A program made the position numbers and the translations under genes. A DNA stretch of 64,000 nucleotides from Opisthorchis felineus (taxonomy: Eukaryota > Platyhelminthes > Trematoda > Opisthorchiida > Opisthorchiidae). This document shows positions 12,701 to 27,700 of this stretch, piece by piece; the stretch's first letter is position 1, and the number at the start of each line of letters is the position of its first letter. The stretch covers positions 1 through 64,000 of the forward strand of contig SJOL01002186.1 in assembly GCA_004794785.1 (NCBI GenBank), written 5' to 3'. The notes under the pieces are model-generated. The model was given only the letters and a program-made list of their open reading frames with translations. It ran no database searches and was not told the DNA's origin.

Positions 12701-15700
12701 TACTCTGTTACGCTCCATTAAACTCGCATTTTTATGCACGCCTTTTATCCGTGCTAATTCTATCCTAAAGTAGCGAAATACACACATTTGCATGTCAATT
12801 TGGTTCTGACGGGAGACTCACCTAGAACCCAGTTGAATTTATCGTTTATAATGTTCTCAAGTAACTTAATGTGCTGCATTAGGCCTCCTCATGTTTCAGT
12901 TGGTACGATATTCGATATATCACGATGCAGTGTATAGACGCAATACATCATTCATAAGGTTGCTGAAGACTCTTCGACAGCTCACCACGGGTTGCTCAAG
13001 AAGATAATACATGAGAGGTTCAGCTGTGTTCCAGGTGGGTCTCCCATCAGAACCAAATTGGTATGCAAAAGAGTGTATTTCTCTAATTTCGTGCAATTCA
13101 TGTTCAAGTAGAAAATAAGGTTGACGGAAACCCGGGGACTGCGCCTACCTGATGAGCCCCAAGAATGGCGGAACCGATCGTCGGTTGTCGAAGAGCTTTC
13201 AGCAACCTTATGGGTAGTGTAATACGTCTATACTATCCCAAAGTAGTCTTTCGAAACTCTTCAGTGGCTATAAATTAACAATAAGCATTAAGACATGGTA
13301 ATGTATGTCAACATAAGCTTCATGTTTTCAGAATGAATAAATAGGAGGCTGTTATTTTTAAGGCAGCAGAGTCCAACCAGATTCACTGCCGTCTTGGAAG
13401 CGTCTCCCCTTGAGAAAAGCAATTTTACCGCGCGCTTACAATGATGTACCTGCGAATCTATAACATACAAAGCCTTATAAATAATACACAAACGCTCTTT
13501 TTGTAAAGAATTTTCAATATAATGAAGAATATCAGGCGATGAAGCATGGAAAAAACGGAAGTAAACTTACTGGTTTAGATCACACCTTGACAGTGATCAC
13601 TTTGAAGCCCCAAAACTCCAGGCAAACAATTCTGGGGCCAACTTGGCGAAATGCGTGGTCACAACCAGTGGGTTCAAGCGTTTTTCGTCCAATTTCTCTT
13701 AAGGCCATATGGAAAAAGGACTTCCTTCCTTGAACTCCGACGATAACCGATTTGCATGTCAGAATTGTATAAAACCTGATAGCACACATCTGCTTGTTGA
13801 AAAAATCGTTTTTACTCCTCCTTCATCGTCCCTCTGCTACGTAGGCAAGATACAACCAACAACCAGCATCTACCTGATTGCTTTGTTGCTACTTGTACTA
13901 AAGTGAGACAAAGAGATTGTCGCTGACATATCGGTCCTAGTGGGAACACTATGATATGATTCTCCCTGAGACTATTGAATGAGAATAACTGTGCATCAAT
14001 CAGAATTCACTTTGCAACGGCAGAAGGTTACCCTGACATAAAAAAAATTTCACCTCAGCTGGGTGAATCTGGAAGTAAATTCAACTTTTCATCATGGGCG
14101 GAGCCCTTTTCCTAAATATCTGTGTTTCTTCACATTCTGAAAGCATTCGTTTCAAGCATTTGTGAGGAAAACCACTAAAGAGTGCTGAAACTTTTAGAAT
14201 CGTTCATTTTAAAACATTGCCTCTAATTCTACAGATTGTCTTCAAGAAGTTCAGATGATTGTGTCAAGAATATTTATTACGTTTGTGCACGTTTGTTTGA
14301 TCAGGAGTATAAAGTACATTTCTGCATAGGGTAGACGCAGTTCCCATTCTTCTTCGGTCCTAGTTGATAGTAGATCAACAGGTTACAGCTATCGCTGCGC
14401 AGTTGGTGAGGGACTCATATCCCGGACGCACAATAATGCTATGGGGTATAAAGTCTAACGGATTGCAGCAGAAAATTTCAAAATGTTATCTACAGAAGTA
14501 AAACATCGAAGGAATAAAAATGTTGGTTTCATTTTTGCAAATGCTCACTTTCCAAGAGCTGCATTCAATAGTGTTTGGTAAATCTTCAAAAAGTGTGGAT
14601 TAAAGTATTTAGTCAACACGGATAATACAAGCCTATGTCATTTACCTTGGTTCATCTGTCGTGGTCAAATTTAAAACGTTGACGGTTTCCTGAGGCACCA
14701 TACATCTTATGCCACGAGGTACTGTTTTTGTACCCTCCAATCCCTTCGCTAAGTCAACTGAATCATTTCCCAGTTAGGCATTCATCTGCTGTTATGAATC
14801 TTTATCCCAGGCCTACTTCACAGCCAAGTACCTTAAATTTCCTATTTTATCACGCCCATCCAATATTACCAGTGATTTAATTCTCCTTTGTACCCAAAGC
14901 GGAAGGCAACATGAAGGTGACAAATTGACCACCGTAACACGACTGTTCAAAAAATTAGTCTTGGAAGTACTAAAACCAATTCCGTTGTGTGGCAGCTTAA
15001 TGTGTTGAACAATACACATGTTGATAAAGTTTTATTCTGATGGATAAAACTGGCCGGCCCAATGACGAGATAGTATATGGCAGATAAACTCATTTATTCA
15101 CTCCATCTCTTGAAGTTGTACTCTCGAAAAGGGTGGTGTTCATCAACACAAACCGCATGACACGGAGGAACCGCCTTTCATCTCAACAAACAAATCCTTT
15201 ATGCACGGACCGTTAGAGACAATAATCTACCTTACTGGCATTAATCTGTCAATGTTCGAACACTATTTATCCTTTGAGCTGCCACTCTTTGGGTAAAGTG
15301 ATATTCAGTGATAGAAATCATCGTACACATATACAGCCACGTGGAGAAACAGACAATGGCAACTTTATAAAGACCTCACCGGTTGGATGCCTTTTACCTG
15401 AACTCATCCTCTATATTTATGCCTGGTAAAAGGCAGAGTGTCTCCATTTGCTCTGCACAACGTAAGTTTAACGGTCTACTGAAACACACTTCATTTCTGG
15501 TGTCTGAATGCAGTTACTACTATATATATATGCAATTCAAGCTTTAGGTAAAAGGCTTATCACACTAGGTCTCAACAGGTATAATAACAATATGCCTTTA
15601 GAAACACCCTCTGATTAGTGTATAAATTCATTGTTACAAATAGGGTTCTGAAGCCAAAAACATGTGGTAATGCTGTATCGTAAATCAAATTGGCCTAGTA

Positions 15701-18700
15701 AGTTTGCACTGTTTTACCTTCATTGTGTTTTATTACCTTTTAGTTGGGTGATTAGACTTTTTTGCTATTTCCCTATCGTTCAGAATACAGTTTGAAAGGA
15801 TGAATTGTTGCGATAAACTTTATCAATTCCCTCCAACAGGGAAGCATACTTGGAAGCACCAGATAACTTGGGATTCACTCCACTCATGTACTGTGCCCAA
15901 AGAAATTTACATGAGTGAGTTGGCTTTACTCCTGTTTCTGGATCTTGTGAGATTGAGTGGTTGTTGTCCACGTGATGTTTTTATTACGAAGAACAACAAC
16001 GTTAGTGTTTTAGTGAAAATCCTACAAATTTAACTGTGGCTAGGTTTTCTAACTTCAGTCGACCCTAATTTAAGAAAACGTCAAAGTTTAATAACATTGC
16101 TTAAAAAAACGGATAGATTAGTCGAATTTTCACAGACCAGTGGAACTAAAACCAGCATAATAACGAGTATACCATTTTAGTGGTAAACGCGCAACGTATT
16201 GATTGTGTATAACCACGTACACTGGACTGACAGACGAGGCACGGGCGATGTCACCTAGATGGGCGATGAAACGTTTGCAACCAATCGGTCAAGTTCGGCA
16301 AACAAATCAGCGGTCTGACAATTTTTGAAAGATGTCCCAATAAAATTCTTGGTATGATCCACGAAGGTTTATATATGCAGAGTTTAGAGGTTTCAGGGGG
16401 TACTATTCGTACCAGAGGTTGAATACCCATTGAAGTGACAGTGGGCATTCATTGGATTTTAATCAACTATCATACGGACAAGCAAACAAACATCGCAAAC
16501 GTGCCTACTCAACTTGAATAAAGAGCACTAGCTTCTTATTACTAAAGGAATGGTGAAATGTTGGATAAACTACCTGTCCTATAAGAGCTTCGTACACACG
16601 TATATTTTGTTCTCCTCAGCTCTAACTGTAAAGTGGGATTGCTTGGCAGCTAATCTACCTAAGTATGGTTTGACTCCATTGTTTTTACCTAAAGTAGACC
16701 CAGCAGTAAAAATTCACTTGATTATAAATAGGTTGTGGTAGCGACGGATGTCCTTTGTCTCAAGCGACAAACGACGCAAGCTCTACTGGTATGGTTCTAC
16801 CACGCACTTGAGTTTGGTTTTTAAGGCAAATGCTACTTCCATTCATCTTTATTTTACTGTATTTTTCTCCATGCACACTGAGTTCCACCCGCTTCTGTTT
16901 ACTAGGGTACTGACAGGAATAAACTCACGGGGTTTTCGTATTTTTGACTTTACGTCAGGCACTCAGTCCCTGTAGACTGACCGCGCAATACCGTGGTGCA
17001 ACCTGAACAGTGATTGAACATGCAGTGCTATGTTCAATTGGTAATAATCCACATTATAACCTGATGTCAACTGTAAAAAATAATGTGAATTTCTTTATGA
17101 TCTAAATAAGTCTCTTAAACGAACTTCGCGTGCAAAAGTATACTTCAATAAGTTTCCCGCCAAACATCTTCATCGTAATGTTTCGTGCACCTTCTACCAG
17201 ATAATTATCGTTTAGTTTTGAAGAGCATGTTCACAGACATAAAAAGTAAATGCAAGCGATGAATGTGAAAGGGTTACAGGAGAATATGAGGTAAAAGAGA
17301 GAAACGTCTCTTTCGAAGTCATGACACCAACAGTTCCAGTCAGATAAGATGAATCCCAACGTAAGAATTTTGGTATGGAAACACGCGTGTAAAAATCAAC
17401 AGCCGAAGAAAGGACAAACAGTGCTGAATGCTCTTTGAGGCGCGGTAAGCGGTAGCACAGTCAAGACTCGCTAATCAGGCACAAAGTGTCCGTCATACAA
17501 GGTCTGGTGTGAGATTCAATGGCAAGAATGTGCACTCAACGCCATGTACCACGCATAAATGTGTCGTAAGTACGCAGGGAGCCCACAATGGCGATCAAAT
17601 ACGAGTCACTGACTGTGACCTTCGGAAGGCCCAGTCCAATAACAGCCTTGGCGGATTGAGGAAAGCAGATCCCTCGATAAGACATGATCATCGGTCCGCT
17701 GTACATAAAGGAAATAACTAAGCGATCCTTGGGTTCCAAGAAACGTGGTTTACAATTATCTCTCTATTTGGTTCTTACCGTTTTATCGTAGTGAGTTTAG
17801 GAGAACACTTTTTATCTGTGCGAGGATATTATCATAAGTTAACAGGTATTCAGCAGTGCATCCTTTAAAATACTTTTACGTTTCCTTAGTGCATCAATCA
17901 CTAGTAACTCTGACTTTAAACTTATTGATTCCTCCGCCTTTTTCGATGGTCAGAACGTAGTGCTAGCCAGATATTGTCCAGTTAGCTTTCATGCAGAGGA
18001 TTTCGTAAAGCACATCAAATTGATTGGTTTAGTACTTGCGGAGGAACACAACGTTTTAAATAACTCGGCTAGCCTTAAGCGGGAGAGAAGGCTGAAACCT
18101 AAATGGCAGAAAACACCACAAAGACGGGTGCAGTCGAAAAGACGGAATTTATTTCCAGGAGAAGCAGAAAAGGTTCAAAGTAACCCAACTCTATCAATCA
18201 GTCTGCACTAAAATAGAGTGAAGCTAACCAGCATAGCCTTTCTGCAGAGAAGTCAGAATCTATTCAGGGACCTTCTATTTCTAAGTCGTCGATCCCGGAT
18301 TCGTCTTTCAAATAACCGATTTTTTAAAGTGCTGGGCTAATTAACTGCTGAACATATGAAACAGCGTACTCTAGTAGGTGTTTCTGGTTGTTTTGGTGCG
18401 ACAGTTAGAGAAGTATTGAGGCACATAAGTACGCGTAGGATACATATCACCGAAGTTCTCACCCAGAACCGGAGATTCCGCGGACCTCTTCAATAAACAC
18501 ACAGGAATTCACAACAATGGGGTGCAAAAAGTGACAGCGCAATAAAAGGATGGTCGAGTGCCGTACTTCTTAAGCGTGTCATTCAATACATCTGATATAC
18601 ACTTATTTTTCTTCGATAAAGGAAATGGACTGTATCTTTTTTGCTGGGCCTTTGGGCCCTGGCTTCGGTGCACTGTGGAATGCAAGCAAGCTTGCTTGCT

Positions 18701-21700
18701 TTTCGCTTACTGGTATTGTAGGTAAAAATGGGTCTCAGTTGGTATGATGAGGGTGTAAAATTCACAACTTGTCACCAGTCATGACGGTGTAGCGTATGGC
18801 CTACGAGCAGGTAATCTGAAAACGAAAGCCGTGAAATGTTTCTAGAAAGGAGGCAACTGTGCTCTCATCCAGAAGTTTATTTGGCTCAGCATTATGGCCT
18901 AGTTTTTTAGTGCTAAAATCCACTTTGCTGACCTCTCCTTAGGAAAAACGATGAAATCTAGAATGAAACATTTTAAGAGAGTAAAAGAGAATTCAGTAAA
19001 CACCGACATGAGAATTTCAAGCACACATAACCTGAACGAAATGACACGCCTGGGAACGGAATCCAGCCACCAACCTCATGCTTTTCGGACGTGGTTCCTA
19101 CCGACTAATCTAAGGCGGACACTCGATCTCCGTCAGAAAATAAGTTCACTAAAGGCACTGACATATATCAGCGAACCCTAAAAAAGTCCAGGTGTACGTT
19201 GTGACGGAGAGCAAGCGGCATCGGTAGCTTAGTCTGTAGGGCACCAGTAAGCGGGATGCTGGCTGCTCCAGTCCTTCCCAGGGCCTGCCTTTCATTCATG
19301 CTGCATGTGCTTGAACCGCTTCAAAAATGTTTGTTCCGTTTACATCGCTGTAGCTATTTCACTTCAACTGAATCACTATCCACTGTCATTAGGCTATCAG
19401 TGTACCCCAAGTAGCTGGTCGTGGTGGCTCTGATAACTTATTAATTGACAATTATCTTAGGAAGGTGTCTATACCTAGCACAGAATTATTTTGACAAGCA
19501 TTTGTAAACTAAAGGAGTGTTTTAAAGCGAAAATTAGATGGACTTTTTGTCTACAGTATCCTTTGACTAAAAATTGTCTGCCGATGAATCTGCATGAGTC
19601 TTCTACCAGATTACCAGACTTTCTCTTTCAAGTTGTAGCCAATGTTCATTTTTTGGACTTATAAACGGTGCGTTTTGGAATGAATGACTCTAATGAATGT
19701 TTATTCGTCCATTCTAACCATTGAACCTCCACCTCCAAATGTAGCATGATGGAGGTGCTGCTTGACTGGAACGCTGACCCCAACACACAAGACAGCACTG
19801 GGAAAACCTCCTTGATGTTCGCCGCGTTTAAGGTGAGTGTAAATCTATGTGGTGATTTATTCACTGATTAGTTAGGCGATTGTAAGCCATTGCTGAAGTG
19901 TACCGCGGAAAGGCTTCACCTTATTGTACCTGTCACCAAACAAACAAGTATCCATTTACGCTCATCTGGTTTGGTTAGCCTAACCTCCTCTCATTTGATA
20001 GTCAGCGTAAGCTAAGAGACTTTACTAGTTGTGTTAGTCTGCTGTAGTAAGCTCCACTCAACCACGGAAACAACATGTCATAACTTCCTTCCCTGACTGA
20101 ATAAACTAGAAAAATATAGTGGATTCCGCTTCCGAAATACTCGGAGACGAGGAAAAAGGGAAGTAGTTTCAATTGAGGTCGTCGCTGTCTGCGACTGTCC
20201 TTCTGTGTCCTACTTGAAACAAAGCTGTGAACATGAGTTATTAAAGTGGCCACTTAGGTATACTTTGAAGCTGAGCGCTGGGAGCAGTAGTGCCCCAGAA
20301 GCCCGATTTCGCTTACGCAGATCCATCTGCAAGTTGAATAGCTCCATACCTTTACTGGCCTTGATGCGTTTGATCCGATTTGCTTACGAATGGGTCGTTT
20401 ATGTCTGAGCATCGATGTGCACTGACTTTTCACTGCACCACACCTGTCTGTACGGCAATTTTCTAGGTGTGTCTGTCCAAAGTCAGGTTTTCCTTGTTCT
20501 AAAATCAAAATTGACATGTCATCGAAAGTATGTTACTGCATCATAATTTTTCTTCCTCAGTCTCAAAGAACATCCTTTAACTGCTCATACAGTGTTTTTT
20601 AGGTAAGCAATCAGATGGCTTGCGTTCCACGTGACGTAATAGAAGTAGCTAATTCTGAATCAAGAAGCTTTTGATTCCGTATGTTTTTGCTTTCTGAAGA
20701 ACTTGGATATTTGATATTTGGTCTGACCAGTTTATGCAAATGTTGCCGGTGAAATTGATGGAGGAAGCGAATGTGGTGCCGGAGTACTGTCCAGGTGTAG
20801 CCGCCGTACAAGCGTGTAGACCACACGACGGAAAGGTACAGCGCAATTTTTATGCTTAGTTGCAGATATCGGTTGCTGATGACATGATTTTGACATCCTT
20901 AAAGTGCGGAGATTGCCTTCGATGCTCGCATTTCGACCCATTGCCGACCATCTATTCAGCGATCGGAGTGCTGCTGTGGTAGTAGATATCTGAGAACCAA
21001 ATGATCTTACTTCCATTGTCTTTTATGGTTGGTGACTATTATTGTTCGCAAAAGACAGGCTGACGGAAAGTAAGTGTTTTGGGAACGATTCTATTTGGAC
21101 CAAAGGAGGAGGGTGCGGAAGCCATTATGGACGTTACGATTCAACTCCAGAATGTGTTAACAAAGCAGCCATCGACAAATGAAACATGCGGATCTCCAAT
21201 GTAGATAGCATTCATCTCACTGCTGGACACTTTGAGATGAACAGGTAACCTTTTAGACAACCACACATCTATCAAATTTCTAAATCTCTAAATTTCTTTG
21301 TGCATATGGTAATTAGATACAGGCTGAATAAAGTTAGCGACATAATGCAGACTTGGTCCACCCTCTTGCCCATGCTGAAATCTCTGGACTTACTTGCATA
21401 TGTTCGAACATTGTTTTCATCCAAGAAGTGGAAGGTTTGAAAACAGCGATAAAAGCTTTGGGCACACAACCTTCCACTGGACGGTCTCCAATACTTTGTT
21501 CTTCACCAAAGACTTCTGTGAGGTTTTGGAAATCAACACAGTCTAACCCGCCCTTGAGATCACAAAACTGCAATTGTTGGTCGCCGGAAAGAATAATGTT
21601 CAAGAACCTGGCACAGGGTCAAATTTTGATAAATTCCCCCTCTGCAAGGATGAAATTGAGCTCGGTCCTCACTAATATCACCCCCTCGACGATCGATCGA

Positions 21701-24700
21701 CCAGCACAAGCTATTAATAGAGTAGCTGGCTCTTTGAAAGCTACCGGTATTAAGCTGATACCGAAGTGGTTTTTGCATGACGTCCTCACCCATACCTCCA
21801 TTTCGTCGGCATTCTGTCTATCTTCGAGCCATTTTGCATGGTCGTTGAACAATCTAGCCTTGGTTGAAAACCGGAAGATTTGTCCTGTCTAGGCCGAGGC
21901 CGTGGCCTTTTACACTGAGGTTTTTTTCTGTTTGTCGGCTGATGACAGCAGCTTACTCGGATTCATGTCTGAACTGCTAAGCAGCTGAAGTGCTGTTCAA
22001 ATTTCTCAGTCCATAGTCCAGTTTTGCAAGGGAATCACCAATCCATTCGCTTTGTAGATCATCCCGCTGACATTTTTTTTCATCGAGCTGTTGATGGGAT
22101 TAGTTGAAACAGGATGTGACTGCTTTGTGTTGCGGAAATCTTCTTCAGCGCTCGGATCTTCGATAACCAGCAGTGCATCCTGCCATCCCTTTGACTGTGT
22201 ACTGTGTGACTTTGAAAGATGTGCGTACCCTGTCATGATAATTTATTGTTAGCATAGCCTTTCTAGTAGTCGTTGAAGTTTACTAACCGTGAGAAGATCC
22301 AGTGTTTCTTGAGACTAGCAGGAGACTTTGGACGAACGGCTATTAGAGTTGTGAGTATAGGTGCTCTGCAGTTTTTACACTCGTCCTCCAAACCACTGTT
22401 ATCACTACCGCACCGGTAGATTTCCGAAGAAGATTGCGCCAATGCAACTGGTTATGGTTTGGCCACACATAAACTTTGTGGATGAAGGAACAGGTGGCTC
22501 CACGTCAGCCGGCATATTTCCAAAGGAAGATCAAAGATCCAAAGATCATTACTTCCTAATGATTATAGCTAAATGAATATCAAAAAGATGCCTAGTCACT
22601 GCAACCCACGTCGGCTAGTTGCTTTAAGCTCCAAGGTTGGGAGCAACTTTCACGACGTAGATACGACGAACAATTGCACCAGGATCATCAGACATCCAGA
22701 GAGCGAAACGTGAGTAGGTTGGATTCATCCCATGCTGTTTGAAGCATCTTCTGTGCGCGTTTACGGTACCAAACGTATTTTGATGAAAAGCGGAAAAAAG
22801 GCTGAGCATGAGATGCCTTTTATCTACTTTGACATAGATTACGGGCCCCTTAAGCTTCAAAGTGAAGCGGGTCTATGGGACCGAGTTTGGGTATTTTGTC
22901 CACTGTGCTGAATGGAAGTTTAAACCGGAGGCTAAATGGATCAGAAAGTCTCGTTTAAATGAGTTACGAAAAATAGCCAATGAAAGAAGTGCGCTGGTGA
23001 ATGGTACTCCACAACCGCCCAAGCCAAAGAATGATGGTTGGTTAAAGGATTTCACCTCGGGCCTTTAACTTGAAACTCTGTCCCACGAGGCAGAAGCGTA
23101 AAATAGCCTTCCTTTAAGTATCCACTTGAGGAAACAATCAACACCAGATCACGTGACCTAAACAGCGTGGCTGTAAGATGAATAGTGAAACACATTGGTA
23201 ACCGGTTATCCATCGCTCAAAAGTTGTCATTTCGACCTCTCAGTTGTGGGCGATTACCACCAAGAATGGTTTTTCACCGTATGATGACCTCAGCTTTAGT
23301 ATGAAGCCTGGATTGAAAATTTAATATCTGTTGTTTGCGGCCCTTTCATAAAAGTTACCAAGATGGATGGGTGATTACTCAAAATTGACATATCATAGAT
23401 GAGTCTTATACTCGTTGACAAAGAGTGAAACATACCTGGTCAATCATTATACAAAGAGGAAACACTATAACTCAGCTGCACATAATCGACCATCGGTATG
23501 CTACACCTCTGCATAAACTACGTTCCTTCAAGGTCACATGACAGACAAGTTGAATTTATTGAAGGAAGTCACTCACAAGGCCGGTGCTAACTCTCCGCCC
23601 ATGCTATACGGACTCATCAGGTAGGCACATTCCCCATGCTTTCGTCAACCTCACGTTCTACTTGAACTCTAATTGCACGGAATTTGCCAGATAAACCTAG
23701 CTGCTCACCAAGTTGCTTTTAACTGGGGACTTAACTGGATCCCAGCTTAATCTGTATTTTATGCTGCTCTTCAACCGAATGTTCTGCGCGAAGACCGTTT
23801 CATGTTTCATTTGGTAATCTATTCGAGAAGTTGCAATGTAATTTCTTGCAGGAAACTACTCACAAAGTTACTGGAAACTCTTCGACAGCCTCTCTTGGAG
23901 CTCATCAGGTGGACGCAGTTACCAAAGAATACCATAAACGAAAGATTCGGCTGGGTTTCAGTTGAGTTTCCCGCTAGAACCATACAGGTGTTCAAATGAG
24001 TGCATTTCTCGAAGCTGGATTTCGTTGTTGGATGACTTTCTGGTGGGTCCTGAGTACCTACTGGCAATTTCGCCACAAATTTTTCACAGTTTACATCGTC
24101 CATTTGCAACGCCAATCACTACTTTACATTCAAGAGTCGTCCCTGGACCACAGCTGCCCATCAAACATGCTTCATTCACTTTTACTTCCAGGGGAACATT
24201 GAATGTATGGAAACGTTGCTTGATTGCGGATCTGATGTGAACATTGCCGATCAAAATGGCCTGACCGCACTACATATGGCAGTAGATGGGGAACAGCCCA
24301 GAGCTATCAGACTACTGGTGAAGTCAGGAGCTAAGCTGGAGGCCAGAGAGGTTGGTATGAAATGGACCCCTCTACTTCGTTGCGGTAAGTTTCAAGAGTA
24401 TTGAGCAGATGAAATAGTTCTAGAAGATTTAGAACGGAGGTATTGGTTGCACGAAGAAAAGGTCATTTTTAGCTTTGTTGATGTTTCTCAAGGGGTGAAA
24501 AACACTTTACGCCTGTAAAGCATAAGTAAAACATCAGACAACTTCAGAGAGGGCATGAACATGATTTATTTCTTTTGGAAGGTCCCCGTCTTGTGAAATA
24601 CCCTGGAGAAAAATCATTTCGCAACATTTAGAGTCAGAACCAAAGAGTCAACTATGTAGTTTTGCGCTTCTCCAGGTTCTATTAAACTTTACTGGGGTTT

Positions 24701-27700
24701 TCTGCTTGACTTTCGCAGGACTTAGCGTATCAGGTTAGCTAACAAATGAAGATTGAACTAACAGTATCCTGTCTCCTCCAGGTTTGGAGCTGCAACATGC
24801 ATGGCGATTTGTTTCTGATTCTCTCAAACCGGCCACCGCTACTGAGACAAAGGCTTCAGCTGCTGGCTTTAACCGTCTCTTTTTTTTCTTAATTTTGGAC
24901 CTCATGAAAGTATCCCAACTCGCGAAAAAAATAGAATAGGCAAATACCAGTAAGAGTCAGCAAGCTTAGTAACCTTGAAAGCCAAACTAGCTTGTATGGC
25001 GACTTCGATAAAACGCGCAAAACTGTTTTAGTGGACAAGTTATAGAATATCTGACTGACCTACATGAAGGAATTCTCCTTAAAGAAGACCATTTGGCTAC
25101 CTTGATGTGAGGCCACTTAAATTTGTCCACAAAAATACTGGGGGATTTTTCACCAATTTAAAACAGATAACTTCACGTAACAACTACAGTTTTGATAACT
25201 GCAACATCATAATGGCATAAACATTTATATGGTGTTTTCATAACGAAAACTGTTCACAATGTTGCTGAAGACTCTTCGACAGTACACAGTCTGTTTCGCC
25301 ATTCTTGGAGCTAATAAGATAAGCGCATAGTTTCCGTCAAATTGACGTTCTACTTGAACCTCATACGGTGTTGTCCATAATGGAGCCTAATACTCGATCT
25401 CTCAAGAAGTAAATAGAAAATGAAAATATTCTGGTTCTGTTTCACGCCCAGGAATAGGGACAGTAGTGGGGACAGTCTATTTCACTGACTACAAGTTACA
25501 GGCCGATTGTCGCTCTAGGCGACAGATACTCTGCATGTCTTCCTTGACTTAGCTGGGCTCGGCTCCATCGAGCTTCTAGTTTAAGTCACATACAAAGCAA
25601 TATTTTGGATGCTCCCATATACCTTCCGGTTGAGATGAAGCCAAAAACTGAGTAGAGAAACATACACGATGTTCGTATGTCTAGTGAGGTCCTAATATTT
25701 ACAGCGTTTTTTTCTAATAGTAGCAGTAACCTGATTACTAAACTGATGGTATCTTGTGATCACCTCTTTCCATCTGGCTAGGCAGCATCAAAATAGCCAT
25801 TTCATAGCCAATCAGCCAATTAGAATTCTCGTCCCAAAACAGGGGCACGTGCTCTGCCAATACAATACAAATGTGTGTGGTAACTTAAGCTTTTGTTGTG
25901 ATTTATGTGAAAAATGCAGCAAGCATGCGTGAAAAGCTGTTAGAAATACCCACAGATGATGTTTGCTAGCCCTGTGCAAAAATGCATAAACCTATTCATA
26001 TTAATCTTTTCATGCGAAAAGAAGGATATCCGAAGTTAGAGAAATTTTGCAATCACCCAGTCTACTTCACGGTGGAAGGAGTAATTCCTTAGTATCCGAT
26101 GTATCATCACAAACCGAAGGACACTTTACTGGTTCCAAAAATTTAATTTTGTTTTTACGCATTCATAAAGGAGATTCTTTCAGAAAAGACACATGTTTGA
26201 ACCGGTTTCAATATACAATTAAGAAGAAAATTTTAATGAGTTTATCTACTGCAACGTGAAACGCAGGCAAAAGGATTGCGTGTCTTGTATAATCGGCCCT
26301 ATGTAGTCGCGGATAGTTAAAAGTGCAAAGCATGAATTTTGTGTACTTGTGAGGCTTCGACGGCTGAACTTCCACTCAAGCCTCACGTGCAACAGCCCTG
26401 CGTGCACCACAAAGCAGCTGATGCAAGTAGATCTGGATGATCCGAATTGTCCTTGTTTGGTTGTTTCGGTGCCAATTTTATGACGCAGTAGTTGATGACT
26501 TGGACCCCACTGTGTGAGACTTTCCATCTTCGTTCGCTGGAATACCAAAGGAGTCATACAGTTTGATGCAGTGCACAAAAATTTCAGATCTGTTCCTTGT
26601 TCTGGGTTTTTTTCTGTTTTACGGGACAGCGCATAGCAGTAATGAACTACGAGTTGTGATTCGATGTTTTGATTTTCTAGTTGACACTTATTGAAACTCA
26701 TGTAGTTATTTATCGCCATATCTAACGAGAATTCGAAGTATCATGCTGGACTGGAAAAGATGTTAAAAGCAGGTAAACCAGATAAAAGTAGTATAATAAA
26801 CCGTCTGAAATAATTCGTCGCCTCAAAAAAGCACAGTGCTAGTGGCTGAGAATGCCGTGCTGGTGATTAACGGAGACAACATGGTTTCTGAGAGGTAGCA
26901 AAATTTTCCGATCCAAGAACTATTTGCATTGGAAAATTTACAGTATCGTTAAGCAACGAGATAAACTTAGTCAACCCAGATGAAGGATAAAGCTCGTGCA
27001 TGTTCAATACCATTGCAAAAAGGACACCCTCTAACTTCCTAAGGTGACAGACACTAGAAACATGATTGCGAGCAGACCTTATTATCTTGGTTATCCTGAA
27101 AAATGCCTGCCAATCAGTGATTTTCAGGGTGTGCAAAGTCATACATCGGTAGGTATTTTTTGCGCATAGGTCAAAAGCATTCTAAATTTAGATGTAGGTA
27201 ATAAATGGGTAAATTTCCCCAAACCGAAATGCCGTTTAAGAATAATCAGAAACACAGCCCGTATCTTTTGAGAGCGATTCACAGCTTTCCAAACTAAACT
27301 GCAGGAGAACCACAGAGCATAGCAAACGCATGCTGGGATAAGAGAACAGATACTCATCTGTACGTGGTGATCTGAGGAACGAAAAGTAACTGGCCGGATC
27401 CACTTTGGTAATTTTGTCACTGGTTATCGGGCAAGTCAGTATCATATAGACTACGAAAAACTGTTCATTTTGGTAATTAAAATTCTCCGAGTTGCTCACT
27501 TTTCTTGTAGTAGGACGGCTGGCTGAATGTGATATTAGCTCTTTACCTGGAGGACGGAGGATGATTTTGTCTCTTAGCTGGATGAGTGAGCCGGGTGTAT
27601 CCTTCGGTGCGTTCTTCATCCGGTGCCAAAACCACCTGTCCACTGCAGTGGCCGTCCAGAGATTCAGTTGGTTAGGTAGATGGTACGTCCCAGTCATCTT

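Larger units (their letters stand above)
991..15839 (+). other. FANK1: FANK1 intron of 14.8 kb with decayed repeats
   Basis: No exon with matching phase and ankyrin character was found inside. It holds an AT-rich simple tract at about 1076-1140, a two-copy 15-bp tandem at 8341-8370, a Gypsy gag remnant (11640-12250) and a TIR element (12893-13240). The rest has only short, isolated open frames and nothing I recognise. Confidence 0.7.
19833..24191 (+). other. FANK1: FANK1 intron of 4.4 kb containing unexplained open frames
   Basis: The intron holds an unusually open minus-strand tract (21334-21891), a plus-strand terminal-exon-like frame (22838-23068) and two truncated TIR copies (23545-23700 and 23790-24035). 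The remaining sequence shows nothing I can name. Confidence 0.6.

Noticed and set aside
16251..16448. Minus-strand frame with a faint retroelement-like look
   Set aside because: The similarity to any element was too weak to name, and there are many stops in neighbouring frames.
19218..19290. tRNA-like A box (GGTAGCTTAG) as a tRNA gene
   Set aside because: No B box or cloverleaf could be folded; a similar word at 47963 suggests a repeat instead.
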